From the NCBI GenBank assembly GCA_026988355.1, contig JALSLK010000103.1, forward strand, positions 1 through 64,000: a stretch of DNA of 64,000 nucleotides. Reading direction: 5' to 3'. Source of the DNA: Flavobacteriaceae bacterium (GTDB lineage Bacteria; Bacteroidota; Bacteroidia; Flavobacteriales; Flavobacteriaceae). A program made the translations under genes and the position numbers. Below, one piece after another: positions 34,931 through 44,614 of this stretch (positions are counted from its first letter, which is position 1; every line of letters starts with the position of its first letter). A model generated the notes under the pieces. That model made no database searches. It saw nothing but the letters and a program-made list of their open reading frames with translations, and was not told the origin of the DNA.

Positions 34931-36685
34931 CTAATTCATTTCTGATAATTGCTGATTATAGATTTCTCGATAATAACCTTTTGTATTTTTTAATTCTTTA
35001 TGTGTTCCAGCTTGAATTAACTTACCTTCGTCTAAAACAATAATAGCATCTGCATTTTTAACAGACGATACACGATGACTTATAATTATTGTAGTTACTC
35101 CCTCGCTTATCTTTTTTAAATTAGTCAAAATAATTTCTTCCGTTTCGGTATCTACAGCAGATAAACAATCGTCAAACACCAAAATATTTGGAGAGCCAAT
35201 AATTGCTCTTGCTATGGAAACTCTTTGCTTTTGACCTCCAGATAAAGTTACACCACGTTCTCCAACCATAGTTTGATAACCATCTGTAAAACCAACGATA
35301 TTATGATGTATGTAGGCATTTTTTGCAGCATTCTCAACTTCAATATCGGTAGCGTCGTGTTTACCAAATCGAATATTGTCTTTTATCGTTTCCGAAAATA
35401 AAAAACCATCTTGAGGCACAAAACCAATTGCCTCTCTTAAGCTTTTTAGATGAATCTTCTTAATGGGTTTATCATCAATTAATATATCTCCGCCCGTAAC
35501 ATCATACAACCTAGAAATTAGATTTACAATAGTAGATTTTCCAGATCCTGTTTTCCCAAGTATTGCTAATGTCTTTCCTCTTTCTATGGTAAAACTTACT
35601 TTTTTTAACGCTTCTATATTAGTGTCTTCATAGGTAAAAGACACCTCATTAAAAGTAATTTTTCCATGAATCTCTGTTGGTGTATTTGTTGTATTTTGTA
35701 TTCCAGATTCTTCTTCTAAAAACTCATTAATACGTTTTTGAGAAGCCTCAGCTTGTTGAATTATAGAGGTTACCCATCCAACAACAGCAACTGGCCAAGT
35801 AAGCATATTAACATAGATAATGAATTCTGCAACGATTCCAATATTGGCAATCTGACCATTAATATAACGCATACCTCCAATATAAATTACTAAAATATTA
35901 CTAATACCAATTAGTAAAATCATCAATGGAAAAAATAGAGCTTGTGCTTTATATAAAGAAATATTTTTCTCCTTACTTTCAACAGCTAAAGCGTCAAAAT
36001 TAGTGACACTTTGATTTTCTATTGCATACGCTTTAATAACATGAATTCCAGAAAAAGTTTCTTGTGCTAAAGTGGTTAATTTAGACAAATATTGTTGTAC
36101 TAAAGTACTTCGTTTATGAATTATTTTACTCAGTAAATAAATAGAAATCGATAAAATTGGCAATGGCAATAATGTATACATCGTTAATGTTGCATCAATA
36201 CTTATCATTTTTGTTAATGCAACCGTAAAAAGCATTAACATATTAATGGTATACATAATTGCAGGACCAAAATACATTCTAACTTTACCGACATCCTCGC
36301 TAATACGATTCATTAAATCGCCAGTTCTATTTTTTTTATAAAAACCAAGCGAAAGATTTTCATATTGTCTAAATATTTCATTTTTTAAATCGAATTCTAT
36401 CAAACGAGACATTACAATTAAAGTTTGTCGCATTAAAAAAGTAAAAAAACCAGACAACAAAGCAGCTCCAATAATCCATAAAATATTATCTAATAAAGTT
36501 GATTTTACAATAACTAAATCTGTAATTAAACCTTTATTATAATCTTCAACAACATTTAAAGAATTTTTAATAAAAGAAGGTATCTGTACTGCCAATATTT
36601 TTGAAAAAATGGTAATAACAATTCCAAATATCAAGCGATATTTGTATGTAACAAAATATTTATTCAAATATTGTAAGGCTTTCAT
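34931..36685 (-). CDS. ABC exporter, fused membrane and ATPase domains (MsbA-like)
   Basis: 584 residues. Six membrane helices lie in residues 20-310, then an ATPase domain with Walker A GKTGSGKST near residue 375, signature LSGGQKQRVSIARA near 479 and Walker B NILVFDDCLSAVD. It matches Bacteroidota MsbA/multidrug exporters; substrate unknown (lipid or drug). It is convergent with the peptide locus and has its own promoter, so it is probably a separate housekeeping gene. Confidence 0.92.
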   Translation of the reverse strand: MKALQYLNKYFVTYKYRLIFGIVITIFSKILAVQIPSFIKNSLNVVEDYNKGLITDLVIVKSTLLDNILWIIGAALLSGFFTFLMRQTLIVMSRLIEFDLKNEIFRQYENLSLGFYKKNRTGDLMNRISEDVGKVRMYFGPAIMYTINMLMLFTVALTKMISIDATLTMYTLLPLPILSISIYLLSKIIHKRSTLVQQYLSKLTTLAQETFSGIHVIKAYAIENQSVTNFDALAVESKEKNISLYKAQALFFPLMILLIGISNILVIYIGGMRYINGQIANIGIVAEFIIYVNMLTWPVAVVGWVTSIIQQAEASQKRINEFLEEESGIQNTTNTPTEIHGKITFNEVSFTYEDTNIEALKKVSFTIERGKTLAILGKTGSGKSTIVNLISRLYDVTGGDILIDDKPIKKIHLKSLREAIGFVPQDGFLFSETIKDNIRFGKHDATDIEVENAAKNAYIHHNIVGFTDGYQTMVGERGVTLSGGQKQRVSIARAIIGSPNILVFDDCLSAVDTETEEIILTNLKKISEGVTTIIISHRVSSVKNADAIIVLDEGKLIQAGTHKELKNTKGYYREIYNQQLSEMN

Positions 36686-36703
36686 CTATTAAAATTCGAT
36701 TCA

Positions 36704-36711
36704 CAAATATA
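36704..36711 (-). promoter_or_regulatory. Promoter -7 element of the ABC exporter
   Basis: The minus strand reads TATATTTG, matching TAnnTTTG, 19 bases before the ATG. Confidence 0.5.
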
Positions 36712-36867
36712 TTAAATTGAATGCAGTAAATTTACAATATTCACATTTATTCATTTTTTTTTATTGCACTTATTTTTTACATATAGCTGATACAAAAAAA
36801 CAAATTATTTTATGATTATTTTATGATTTTGTTAAAAAGTAAATCCAAATCATGCTAATAATTTAAC

Positions 36868-36875
36868 TATCTTTG
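36868..36875 (+). promoter_or_regulatory. Promoter -7 element of the dehydrogenase gene
   Basis: TATCTTTG is an exact match to TAnnTTTG, 27 bases before the ATG. TTTTGTTAAAAAG lies further upstream and may provide the -33 TTTG. Confidence 0.6.
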
Positions 36876-36901
36876 CCATATCAAATTTAATACACAAAAT
36901 T

Positions 36902-37993
36902 ATGACTCTAGATATTGTAGAAGCAAAAGATTTATGTAATATTAATCCTGTTTTTGGAAATTTTTCATTTGACAAACACGAACAAATTGTTTTTTGTAAC
37001 GACGAAGCTACTGGTTTAAAAGCCATTATTGGTATCCATAATACGACACTTGGTCCTGCTCTTGGTGGTACTAGAATGTGGAATTATAAAAATGAAGAAG
37101 ATGCGTTACAAGATGTATTGCGATTATCTCGTGGCATGACCTATAAAGCTGCTATTACAGGTTTAAAATTAGGTGGTGGTAAAGCCGTAATTATTGGTGA
37201 TGCTAAAACACAAAAAACAGATGATTTGATGCGTCGATTTGGTGAGTTTGTACACTCATTAGGTGGAAAATATATTACCGCCGAAGATGTTGGTATGGAA
37301 ACTCGTGATATGGATATTGTTAGAGATATTACACCTTATGTTACTGGAATTTCTGAAGCAAGAGGTGGAGCAGGAAACCCTTCTCCAATTACTGCTTATG
37401 GTGTTTTTATGGGAATGAAAGCTGCTGCAAAGTATCAATTCGGAACCGATAACTTAAAAGGTAAAAAAATATTAATACAAGGTATCGGTCATGTTGGAGA
37501 AACTATTGTCGATTTAGCAACGAAAGAAGGCGCTCAAATTATTATTAACGATATTAATAAAGAGCAATTGGAATATGTTAGCAAAAAATATGGTGCAACC
37601 ATCCATCACGATTTAGATATCTATGGTTTGGATGTAGATATTTATGCTCCTTGTGCTTTAGGTGCTACTATTAATGATAATACCATTGATAGAATTAAGG
37701 CTAAAGTTATTGCTGGTGCAGCAAACAATCAATTACAAGACGAAATTAAACACGGTAGATTATTGAAAGAAAAGGGGATTGCTTATGCTCCAGATTTCTT
37801 AATTAATGCTGGTGGAATTATTAATGTTTATGCAGAAATTGAAGGCTATGGCAAAGATGAAATCATACGCCAAACCGAAAATATATACAACACAACTTTA
37901 GAAATTTTTAAACTTTCTGAAACACAAAATATTACAACACATCGAGCTGCATTTAATATTGCGCAAGCAAGAATTGATGCAAAGAAAAATTAA
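36902..37993 (+). CDS. Glu/Leu/Phe/Val dehydrogenase (leucine dehydrogenase-like)
   Basis: 363 residues. NAD-dependent oxidative deamination of a branched-chain or aromatic amino acid. The catalytic segment GLKLGGGKAVIIGD near residue 90 and LGPALGGTRMW near 55 define the family, and GKKILIQGIGHVGETIVDLA is the dinucleotide-binding fold. Length fits leucine/valine dehydrogenases rather than the longer glutamate dehydrogenases. It probably feeds branched-chain fatty acid or amino acid catabolism. Terminator follows. Confidence 0.88.
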   Translation: MTLDIVEAKDLCNINPVFGNFSFDKHEQIVFCNDEATGLKAIIGIHNTTLGPALGGTRMWNYKNEEDALQDVLRLSRGMTYKAAITGLKLGGGKAVIIGDAKTQKTDDLMRRFGEFVHSLGGKYITAEDVGMETRDMDIVRDITPYVTGISEARGGAGNPSPITAYGVFMGMKAAAKYQFGTDNLKGKKILIQGIGHVGETIVDLATKEGAQIIINDINKEQLEYVSKKYGATIHHDLDIYGLDVDIYAPCALGATINDNTIDRIKAKVIAGAANNQLQDEIKHGRLLKEKGIAYAPDFLINAGGIINVYAEIEGYGKDEIIRQTENIYNTTLEIFKLSETQNITTHRAAFNIAQARIDAKKN

Positions 37994-38022
37994 CTATTTT
38001 TTTTAAAATTAAAATAATATTT

Positions 38023-38052
38023 CCTCATGGAATCTTTTCTATGAGGTTTTTT
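38023..38052 (+). terminator. Dehydrogenase terminator
   Basis: CCTCAT and ATGAGG pair around a 12-base loop, followed by six T residues (38047-38052). Confidence 0.6.
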
Positions 38053-38088
38053 ATGCTTTTAAAATAGTTATCCAACTAAAGCATTATT

Positions 38089-39639
38089 CTAATTCTTTAT
38101 CATTTTAGTTATCGTCACCTTTCCTGTTTTATACGTCATTTTTACGAAATAAACACCTAAAGAAAGGTCTTTTATGTCTAAATAATCATTTTCTCCATTT
38201 TCACTTTTAACCAAAACACTTGAATGAGAAAATATTTGAATTTTATTAATATTATCTCGATTAGATATATAAATCATGCCATTATTAGGGTTCGGAAATA
38301 ATATTGTGTTATCGTTATCTTCAATATCAATTACATTTAATGTATTTAATTCTCCAACAAACAAATTAACAGAATAAGGAGAAAGATTGATAGTTCCATC
38401 ATTCAAATTCGACCAATTTGTAGATTCTGTAAAATAATCGTTTTGAGCATCCCATAAATGTCTCTCTAAATTAATTGGTAATAATTCTTCCATTTGCAAT
38501 TGAACCGATTGTAATAATGCTGTACGATTAATTAAACAAAAAGAATAACTATTAGCACTTTGATTAATAGTAGCATACACTAATACTTTTGAATTTTCAC
38601 TAGAATTACTTTCTACCAAGTTGCCATAAAAAGAAGTATTGAATATTTCATATAAATAAGCATTTCCATCCAATTGATTGCCATCCATCACAGACATGTC
38701 TGAATATGGAGCAACATTCCAATAACAAGTAGCATCAATTCCTGACTTAATACTTTCTGTCATTATAATTGCATCGTAAACCGCTCCATTATTAGATTGA
38801 ATATTAGCACAACCTTGGTACGAGATATTATATTCTGTTAAAAAAATAGGAAGATAAGATCCATTTGTTATGGTATTAATATTTTGACGAAGCAATGCTA
38901 AATCTGAAACAGCAAATTGAGCTATATCGTAAGCATTCTCTAAACTATTTGTACAGTCACCAGAATAAGTATGGCAAGTAATAAAATCTATATTTGGAAA
39001 AGTAGCTTGAGTTAATTGCGTTAAATAATCTACATTTACCCAAGCTGTTGCAGAACCGCCAACTTTAATGGTTGGATCTACAGCTTTCATTGCCAATGAT
39101 GCCGTATTAATAAATGATGCCATCCTATTAACAGATAGTCCTGGTACAGCAAAACCTTGTTCACGTTCATTTGGTATTTCCCAATATTCAATACCGAATT
39201 GATTGTCGATATTTACAATTTGAACCAAATCAGCACAAAATTGAGCAAATGCTTGAGCATCTTGATAATCTTCTTCGCCATTAAATCCACTAGGAATATT
39301 AATCATCACTTTATATCCTTGCGCTACAAGTGGAGATAATGCTTGGTTAATTTTAACAGTATCCCAAACGCCATTTGTTTGCCAAGATTCTGGACTTCCT
39401 CCTAACATTCCCCAACCATGAAGCCTTACAAACCCTTTTTTCTGAGTTATGCGATCTAAATTTCCCATAAATAGTACATCATTAGAATACGATGGAATAA
39501 AATTAGCTGAACTATTAACACCATACGCATAATCTGGAATTGAGCGAACTAAATTACTCCAGTCTATATTAATAGAAACTGTCTGTGCTTGTGTTATTAG
39601 GTGTAAAAAAAATAGAATATATAATACAAAAAACTTCAT
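38089..39639 (-). CDS. Secreted glycosidase-like protein with T9SS sorting domain
   Basis: 516 residues. A signal peptide ends at ITQAQ. The body reads as a TIM-barrel glycoside hydrolase of the GH39/clan-A kind: IEYWEIPNE supplies a likely acid/base Glu, and IFLTEYN a likely nucleophile Glu. A small all-beta domain and then the type IX sorting domain follow, starting ILFPNPNNGMIYIS and ending GKVTITKMIKN. It is probably secreted or surface-attached by T9SS and acts on an outside polysaccharide, unidentified. Monocistronic. Confidence 0.75.
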   Translation of the reverse strand: MKFFVLYILFFLHLITQAQTVSINIDWSNLVRSIPDYAYGVNSSANFIPSYSNDVLFMGNLDRITQKKGFVRLHGWGMLGGSPESWQTNGVWDTVKINQALSPLVAQGYKVMINIPSGFNGEEDYQDAQAFAQFCADLVQIVNIDNQFGIEYWEIPNEREQGFAVPGLSVNRMASFINTASLAMKAVDPTIKVGGSATAWVNVDYLTQLTQATFPNIDFITCHTYSGDCTNSLENAYDIAQFAVSDLALLRQNINTITNGSYLPIFLTEYNISYQGCANIQSNNGAVYDAIIMTESIKSGIDATCYWNVAPYSDMSVMDGNQLDGNAYLYEIFNTSFYGNLVESNSSENSKVLVYATINQSANSYSFCLINRTALLQSVQLQMEELLPINLERHLWDAQNDYFTESTNWSNLNDGTINLSPYSVNLFVGELNTLNVIDIEDNDNTILFPNPNNGMIYISNRDNINKIQIFSHSSVLVKSENGENDYLDIKDLSLGVYFVKMTYKTGKVTITKMIKN

Positions 39640-39847
39640 ACGTTTCTAATTTTTATAGGTTTATTAAATACTTCCAAATAAGTATTTTATGCGTGTAGCA
39701 AACTAATTAATTTAAAGGAAAAAATAAAGTTTCTACTTTGATGTCATTACACAGTAAGTTAGCAAAATACACAAAATAACTATAAAATCAAAAAAGAGGC
39801 AAAATTTAAACTTGCATTATTAAATAAATTAACCGATTTTTGCTTCA

Positions 39848-40951
39848 ATGCAAAGAAAACTATTACTCCTTTTTTTATTTGTTAATGTATGCTCCTTTAG
39901 TCAAAAAAAGAACGTAGAAAATACTTTTTTACAATTCGATTATTTTTATGGAAATATATTAAAACACAATAAAAATGTAGGTCATTTTTTAACGAATCAT
40001 CCAACTGGTTTTACCTTAAGCTGGAATAAAAAAACAAACGGAGAAAAATCTTGGGAATCACGATATAATTATCCAGATTTTGGTATTTCTATGACTTACC
40101 AAGATTACAACAATTCTATTTTAGGAAAACTGTATTCTCTGTACGCACATTATAATTTTTATTTGTTACCTCGAAAAAACAAAGATCAAATCGTTTTACG
40201 AACTGGTTGGGGAATTGCTTACAATACCAATCCGTATGACAAAATTACCAATCCGAAAAATGTTGCTTTTGGCACACACCTCAATTCGAGTACGTATTTT
40301 AAACTATATTACAAACGAGAAAATATTATCGATAAAATAGGTATTAATGCTGGATTAACATTTATTCATGCATCCAATTCGAGTGTAAAATCTCCAAATA
40401 CAGGTGTCAATATTTGGGCAGCAACTGTCGGTTTAAATTACAATATCGAAGAGAATAAAGAAATAACTTATACGCCATCTACAGAGAGTAAAAAATATAC
40501 CGAATCTATAAAATACAATATCGTTTTTCGCTTTGGCGCAAATGAAAGTGATTTTATTGGTAGTGGTGTTAAACCTTTTTTTGTATTGTCTGCTTATGCA
40601 GATAAACGTATCAATAGAAAATCTGCACTTCAATTTGGTGCAGATTATTATGTTTCTTATATGATGAAAGATTATATTGCGATAAAAAAGGCAGTCGATT
40701 CTAATTATAAAGATGGCGATTTTAAACGTGCTGGAATATTTGTAGGTCACGAATTATTTTTAAATAAAATTTCAATGATTTTTCAAGTTGGATATTACGT
40801 CTATTATCCAGTAGAATTTGAAGGAAGATTATACGAACGTCTTGGATTAAAACGTTATTTTAACGATAAGTGGTTTGCTTCAATAAGTTTAAAAGCACAT
40901 GCAGCTAAAGCAGAAACTGTAGCTTTTGGAGTTGGAATCCGATTTAATTGA
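39848..40951 (+). CDS. PagL-like lipid A deacylase (acyloxyacyl hydrolase), copy 1
   Basis: 367 residues with a signal peptide (cut near CSFSQKK). An outer-membrane beta barrel is expected. The catalytic His-x-Ser-Asn of PagL is present as IHASN (His174, Ser176). PagL removes an acyl chain from lipid A. A C-terminal extension, beyond the usual roughly 150-residue PagL, repeats a barrel-like half. It is a tandem paralogue of the next gene, with matching blocks such as NYPDFG and YNLxEN-type turns. Confidence 0.75.
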   Translation: MQRKLLLLFLFVNVCSFSQKKNVENTFLQFDYFYGNILKHNKNVGHFLTNHPTGFTLSWNKKTNGEKSWESRYNYPDFGISMTYQDYNNSILGKLYSLYAHYNFYLLPRKNKDQIVLRTGWGIAYNTNPYDKITNPKNVAFGTHLNSSTYFKLYYKRENIIDKIGINAGLTFIHASNSSVKSPNTGVNIWAATVGLNYNIEENKEITYTPSTESKKYTESIKYNIVFRFGANESDFIGSGVKPFFVLSAYADKRINRKSALQFGADYYVSYMMKDYIAIKKAVDSNYKDGDFKRAGIFVGHELFLNKISMIFQVGYYVYYPVEFEGRLYERLGLKRYFNDKWFASISLKAHAAKAETVAFGVGIRFN

Positions 40952-41069
40952 TAACGTCTTATCGAATGATTTTAGCAGAGATAATAATGAAAAATTATAT
41001 CGAGATAAAAAATATAAATTTTGAAAACCTCTAACAAATAAGCATACCAAAACTAATTAGAATTCTGAA

Positions 41070-42173
41070 TTGAAAAAACACATCATATATATAGTCCTAG
41101 GATTTACTTTAACGAGTGCTTTTGCACAAAAAAAGCAATATCACTTTATGGATGTAGATGCGTTTTATGGTATTGCATTAGAACACGATAAATCACTAGC
41201 AACAGCAATTCAAGGAAATCCATTTGGTTTTATAATTGGCTACAATATTAAAAATGCAAAAAATGCGAATTGGCTAGCATATTATAATTATCCAGATTTT
41301 GGGTTCTCTGTTTTATATCAAAATACGAATTCGGATATTTTAGGAGAAATGTATGCTGCTTATACACATTACAATTTTTATTTTAATGATAGAAATGCTA
41401 AAAACAAATTGCAACTTAGAATAGCATTTGGTCTAGGGTACATTAGCAAACCGTACAACGCCATTTCTAATGAATTCAATTATACATTAGCCACAAAATT
41501 TGCAGGTTCTGCGTACTTAAAATTAAATTATCATCGAGATTTTTTTAACAAAAAAATCGGACTACAAACTGGTTTATCTTTAATTCATTTTTCAAATGCA
41601 GGTTTTAAAAATCCAAATTTAGGTTTAAACACTTTAGCAGCAACTATTGGTATAAATTATAATTTACAAAAAGAAAACCCAACATTTTCAAAAAAAGAGA
41701 AACGTCCAAAAGAAAAAAACAAAATACGTTATAATTTTATGTTTAGAGCAGGAATTAATGAGAGTAAGATTCCTGATAGCGGTCAATTTCCTTTTTATGT
41801 AGGAACTTTTTCAATAGAGAAAAAGCTAAATTTCAAATCCACACTTACAACTGGAGTTGATTATTTTAAATCCGATTTTCTAAATAAATATTTACAAGAC
41901 GAATCGGAGTTACAAACGGGAATTCCGAATACAACGAATTTTAAAACCGATAGAATTGGTATTTTTGCAGGGCACGAATTATACATCCATAATTTTTCGA
42001 TGGTAACACAATTAGGGTATCACATATATGCTCCAAACAAATACGTTTCTAAAATTTACGAACGTTTGGGATTTAAACATCAATTTAACGATCATTTTTT
42101 TACAGAATTAACTTTAAAAGTGAATCTCTTTAGAGCGGAAGGTTTGGAATTTGGTATAGGATACAGACTATAA
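41070..42173 (+). CDS. PagL-like lipid A deacylase, copy 2
   Basis: 367 residues, the same length as its neighbour and alignable along the whole chain. TTG is the start because the signal peptide KKHIIYIVLGFTLTSAFA begins there and no ATG precedes the mature part. The catalytic motif is IHFSN (His173, Ser175). The two copies have diverged strongly in the second half, suggesting an old duplication with separate roles. It probably sits in the outer membrane. A DUF2807 lipoprotein gene follows 16 bases later. Confidence 0.75.
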   Translation: MKKHIIYIVLGFTLTSAFAQKKQYHFMDVDAFYGIALEHDKSLATAIQGNPFGFIIGYNIKNAKNANWLAYYNYPDFGFSVLYQNTNSDILGEMYAAYTHYNFYFNDRNAKNKLQLRIAFGLGYISKPYNAISNEFNYTLATKFAGSAYLKLNYHRDFFNKKIGLQTGLSLIHFSNAGFKNPNLGLNTLAATIGINYNLQKENPTFSKKEKRPKEKNKIRYNFMFRAGINESKIPDSGQFPFYVGTFSIEKKLNFKSTLTTGVDYFKSDFLNKYLQDESELQTGIPNTTNFKTDRIGIFAGHELYIHNFSMVTQLGYHIYAPNKYVSKIYERLGFKHQFNDHFFTELTLKVNLFRAEGLEFGIGYRL

Positions 42174-42189
42174 TTTGAAAAAATATAAA

Positions 42190-42936
42190 ATGAATATAAC
42201 AGTAAAAAATACAATCTATTTCTTAATCTTAATTGGTATTGCTAGTTGCAATCCAAAAGACTGTTTTGAAAGTACAGGAACAATTATTCAAAAAGAAATA
42301 ACCGTACCTATTTTTGATAAAATAAATGTTGGCAATGAAGTAAGTTTGATAATTAAGCAAGGAGTAACTCAAAAAGTTATTTTAGAAACAGGCACTAATT
42401 TAATAAACGATGTTACTGCAGAAGTTGTTGATGGAAAATTATTTATTACCGATACTAATTCTTGTAATTTAACACGAGATTATGCCGTTACAAAAGTGTA
42501 TGTAACTTCGCCTAATATTACCGAAATACGAAGTAATACAGCAAGAAGCATTACATCGAATGGAATAATTAATTTTTCAAATCTTACTTTAATTTCAGAA
42601 GATTTTATTGAAGATGCCTTAAATATTGGGGACTTTAATCTCCATATCGAAAATCAATCTATAAAAATAATAAGTAATGGAAGTTCTATTTTTACACTAA
42701 ACGGAACAACTACACATCTAAACATCGGTTTTTATTCTGGTAGTTCTCGATTTATTGGTTCGGATTTAATGGCAACAAATGTCTTAGTCGTACAAAAATC
42801 GACAAACGACATGCTTATCCATCCAATAAACAGATTAGAAGGAGATATTTTTTCTATTGGAGATGTCATTAGCTATAATCATCCAAATATTATTACAATT
42901 ACGGAGCATTACACTGGAAAATTAATTTTTATTTGA
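42190..42936 (+). CDS. DUF2807 (head GIN domain) lipoprotein
   Basis: About 248 residues. The ATG at 42190 gives the signal MNITVKNTIYFLILIGIASC with the lipobox at IASC; a TTG at 42175 is less likely. The chain FDKINVGNEVSLIIKQG and LITDVTAEVVDGKLFIT pattern marks the head-GIN beta-helix-like DUF2807. Function unknown; such proteins are surface or periplasmic. It is probably co-transcribed with the PagL-like pair. Confidence 0.75.
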   Translation: MNITVKNTIYFLILIGIASCNPKDCFESTGTIIQKEITVPIFDKINVGNEVSLIIKQGVTQKVILETGTNLINDVTAEVVDGKLFITDTNSCNLTRDYAVTKVYVTSPNITEIRSNTARSITSNGIINFSNLTLISEDFIEDALNIGDFNLHIENQSIKIISNGSSIFTLNGTTTHLNIGFYSGSSRFIGSDLMATNVLVVQKSTNDMLIHPINRLEGDIFSIGDVISYNHPNIITITEHYTGKLIFI

Positions 42937-42983
42937 ATTCTATAAAATAATTTTATATCGAACTAAGGTTAGTAATAATTTAT

Positions 42984-42991
42984 TAATTTTG
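42984..42991 (+). promoter_or_regulatory. Promoter -7 element of mscS-like gene
   Basis: TAATTTTG matches TAnnTTTG, 26 bases before the ATG. Confidence 0.5.
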
Positions 42992-43016
42992 CAAGACTAA
43001 ATTTTTAAGATTAATA

Positions 43017-43838
43017 ATGGCACAAGAAGATAAAGGATATTTAGAATTAGCACAAGATAATATTATTACGTATGCTCCAAAAATGATTGGCGCAATATTA
43101 ATTTTATGGATTGGATTTAAAGTGATTAAAAAATTAATGACTTTAATTGAGAATTTACTTAACAAGAGTTCATTGTCCGATACCATAAAACCATTTATTT
43201 TATCTGTTTTGGGTATTGTATTAAAAGTAGCTGTTGTATTAGCTGCCGCAGGAATTGCAGGAGTTGATTTAAGTATTTTTGCAACAATAATAGGTGCTTC
43301 TGTATTAGCAATTGGACTATCTTTACAAGGCAGTTTAGGTAATCTAGCCTCAGGTTTATTGGTATTATCTATAAAACCTTATAAGGTTGGTGATTGGATT
43401 GAAGTAAATGAAAAATTTGGTAAGGTTTCCGAAATTGGCATTTTTAATACAACCGTTGTTACTCCTGGAAATAAAACACTTATTATTCCAAATTCGTTAA
43501 TGACTAGCGATGTTATTACGAACCATTCCGAACGTGGCGTATTACGACTCGAAATTGATGTAACCATGCCTTATGCAGAAAGTTTTCCTAAAGTAAAACA
43601 AATCATTGAAAATGCAATCGCTACCATTCCTAATATTTTAGAGACACCAAAACCCGAAATTGGTATTGAAGGTTACGATAGCCATTCGGTACAAGTTGCT
43701 GTTAGACCTTATGTAAATCCCGATCATTTTTGGGAAGTTACTTTTGCTTGTTACGAAAATATTAAAAAAGCATTTAGCGAAAATAACATTCAAGTTGCTT
43801 ATTCTGAAGGTGTAGAACTTGGTAGTATTGGCGAGTAA
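43017..43838 (+). CDS. MscS family mechanosensitive channel
   Basis: 273 residues, as in the E. coli small-conductance channel. Three membrane helices occupy residues 20-125, and TM3 has the small-residue pore pattern ASVLAIGLSLQGSLGNLASG. The beta domain follows with KVGDWIEVNEKFGKVSEIGIFNT. It opens under membrane tension to release solutes after osmotic downshift. It has its own promoter. Confidence 0.93.
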   Translation: MAQEDKGYLELAQDNIITYAPKMIGAILILWIGFKVIKKLMTLIENLLNKSSLSDTIKPFILSVLGIVLKVAVVLAAAGIAGVDLSIFATIIGASVLAIGLSLQGSLGNLASGLLVLSIKPYKVGDWIEVNEKFGKVSEIGIFNTTVVTPGNKTLIIPNSLMTSDVITNHSERGVLRLEIDVTMPYAESFPKVKQIIENAIATIPNILETPKPEIGIEGYDSHSVQVAVRPYVNPDHFWEVTFACYENIKKAFSENNIQVAYSEGVELGSIGE

Positions 43839-43894
43839 TTAGATTAAAAAGTATAGATCCTAGATGCAAGACTATTAATCTCTATACGATAAAA

Positions 43895-44614
43895 ATGATT
43901 CATAAAACCAACGACATATACGGACAAGCATTGCTAGATTATCAAAATGGTAATTTTACCGAAGACATTAAAACATTTTCTTCCATCGCTGGCGAAGATA
44001 TTTATCCATTACCTTATCTTTTTAGAAGTTTTAATGAAATGCCAAAACTAGAGCAAAAAGCATTGCAACTTTCTAAAGGAAAAATAATAGATGTTGGTTG
44101 CGGAGCTGGAAGTCATAGTTTATATCTCCAAAAAAAAAACAAAGAGGTTTTTGCTATTGACGTTTCAAAAGGTGCTATTGAAACTTGTAGATTAAGAGGT
44201 ATTAATAATGCTTCAGTCCAAGATATTTGGCAATTAAAAAAGCAACAATTCGATACGATTCTACTTTTAATGAATGGTGCTGGAATGTGCGGAAAACTCC
44301 ATAAATTAACTAATTTCTTAAATCATTTAAAAACTTTACTTAGTCCTAACGGACAAATTTTGTTAGACTCTACGGATGTTATTTATATGTTTGAAGATGA
44401 AAATGGCGATTATATTATTGATGTCAATCAAGATTATTATGGAGAAACTACTTTTAGGATGGAGTATAAAAATCAAAAAGGCAAACCGTTTAATTGGCTT
44501 TATATTGATTTTAACAATTTACAACGTGCATCCGAATTTTGTGGTTTACAATGCGAATTAATTTTAGAAGGTTCGCATTACGATTATCTAGCTAAGATTA
44601 GTTTTTTCCAGTAA
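43895..44614 (+). CDS. SAM-dependent methyltransferase
   Basis: 239 residues. A class I Rossmann methyltransferase with motif I IIDVGCGAGSHSLYL near residue 66, motif II VFAIDVS, and ILLLMNGAGM. Substrate unknown; resembles small-molecule methyltransferases of the Methyltransf_25 type. Its last 17 bases overlap the end of the convergent lipoprotein gene. Confidence 0.85.
   Translation: MIHKTNDIYGQALLDYQNGNFTEDIKTFSSIAGEDIYPLPYLFRSFNEMPKLEQKALQLSKGKIIDVGCGAGSHSLYLQKKNKEVFAIDVSKGAIETCRLRGINNASVQDIWQLKKQQFDTILLLMNGAGMCGKLHKLTNFLNHLKTLLSPNGQILLDSTDVIYMFEDENGDYIIDVNQDYYGETTFRMEYKNQKGKPFNWLYIDFNNLQRASEFCGLQCELILEGSHYDYLAKISFFQ

Noticed and set aside
34931-36685. ABC exporter as part of the peptide locus
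   Set aside because: It is on the opposite strand, has its own promoter and looks like a housekeeping MsbA-type gene, so it is not counted as the locus exporter.
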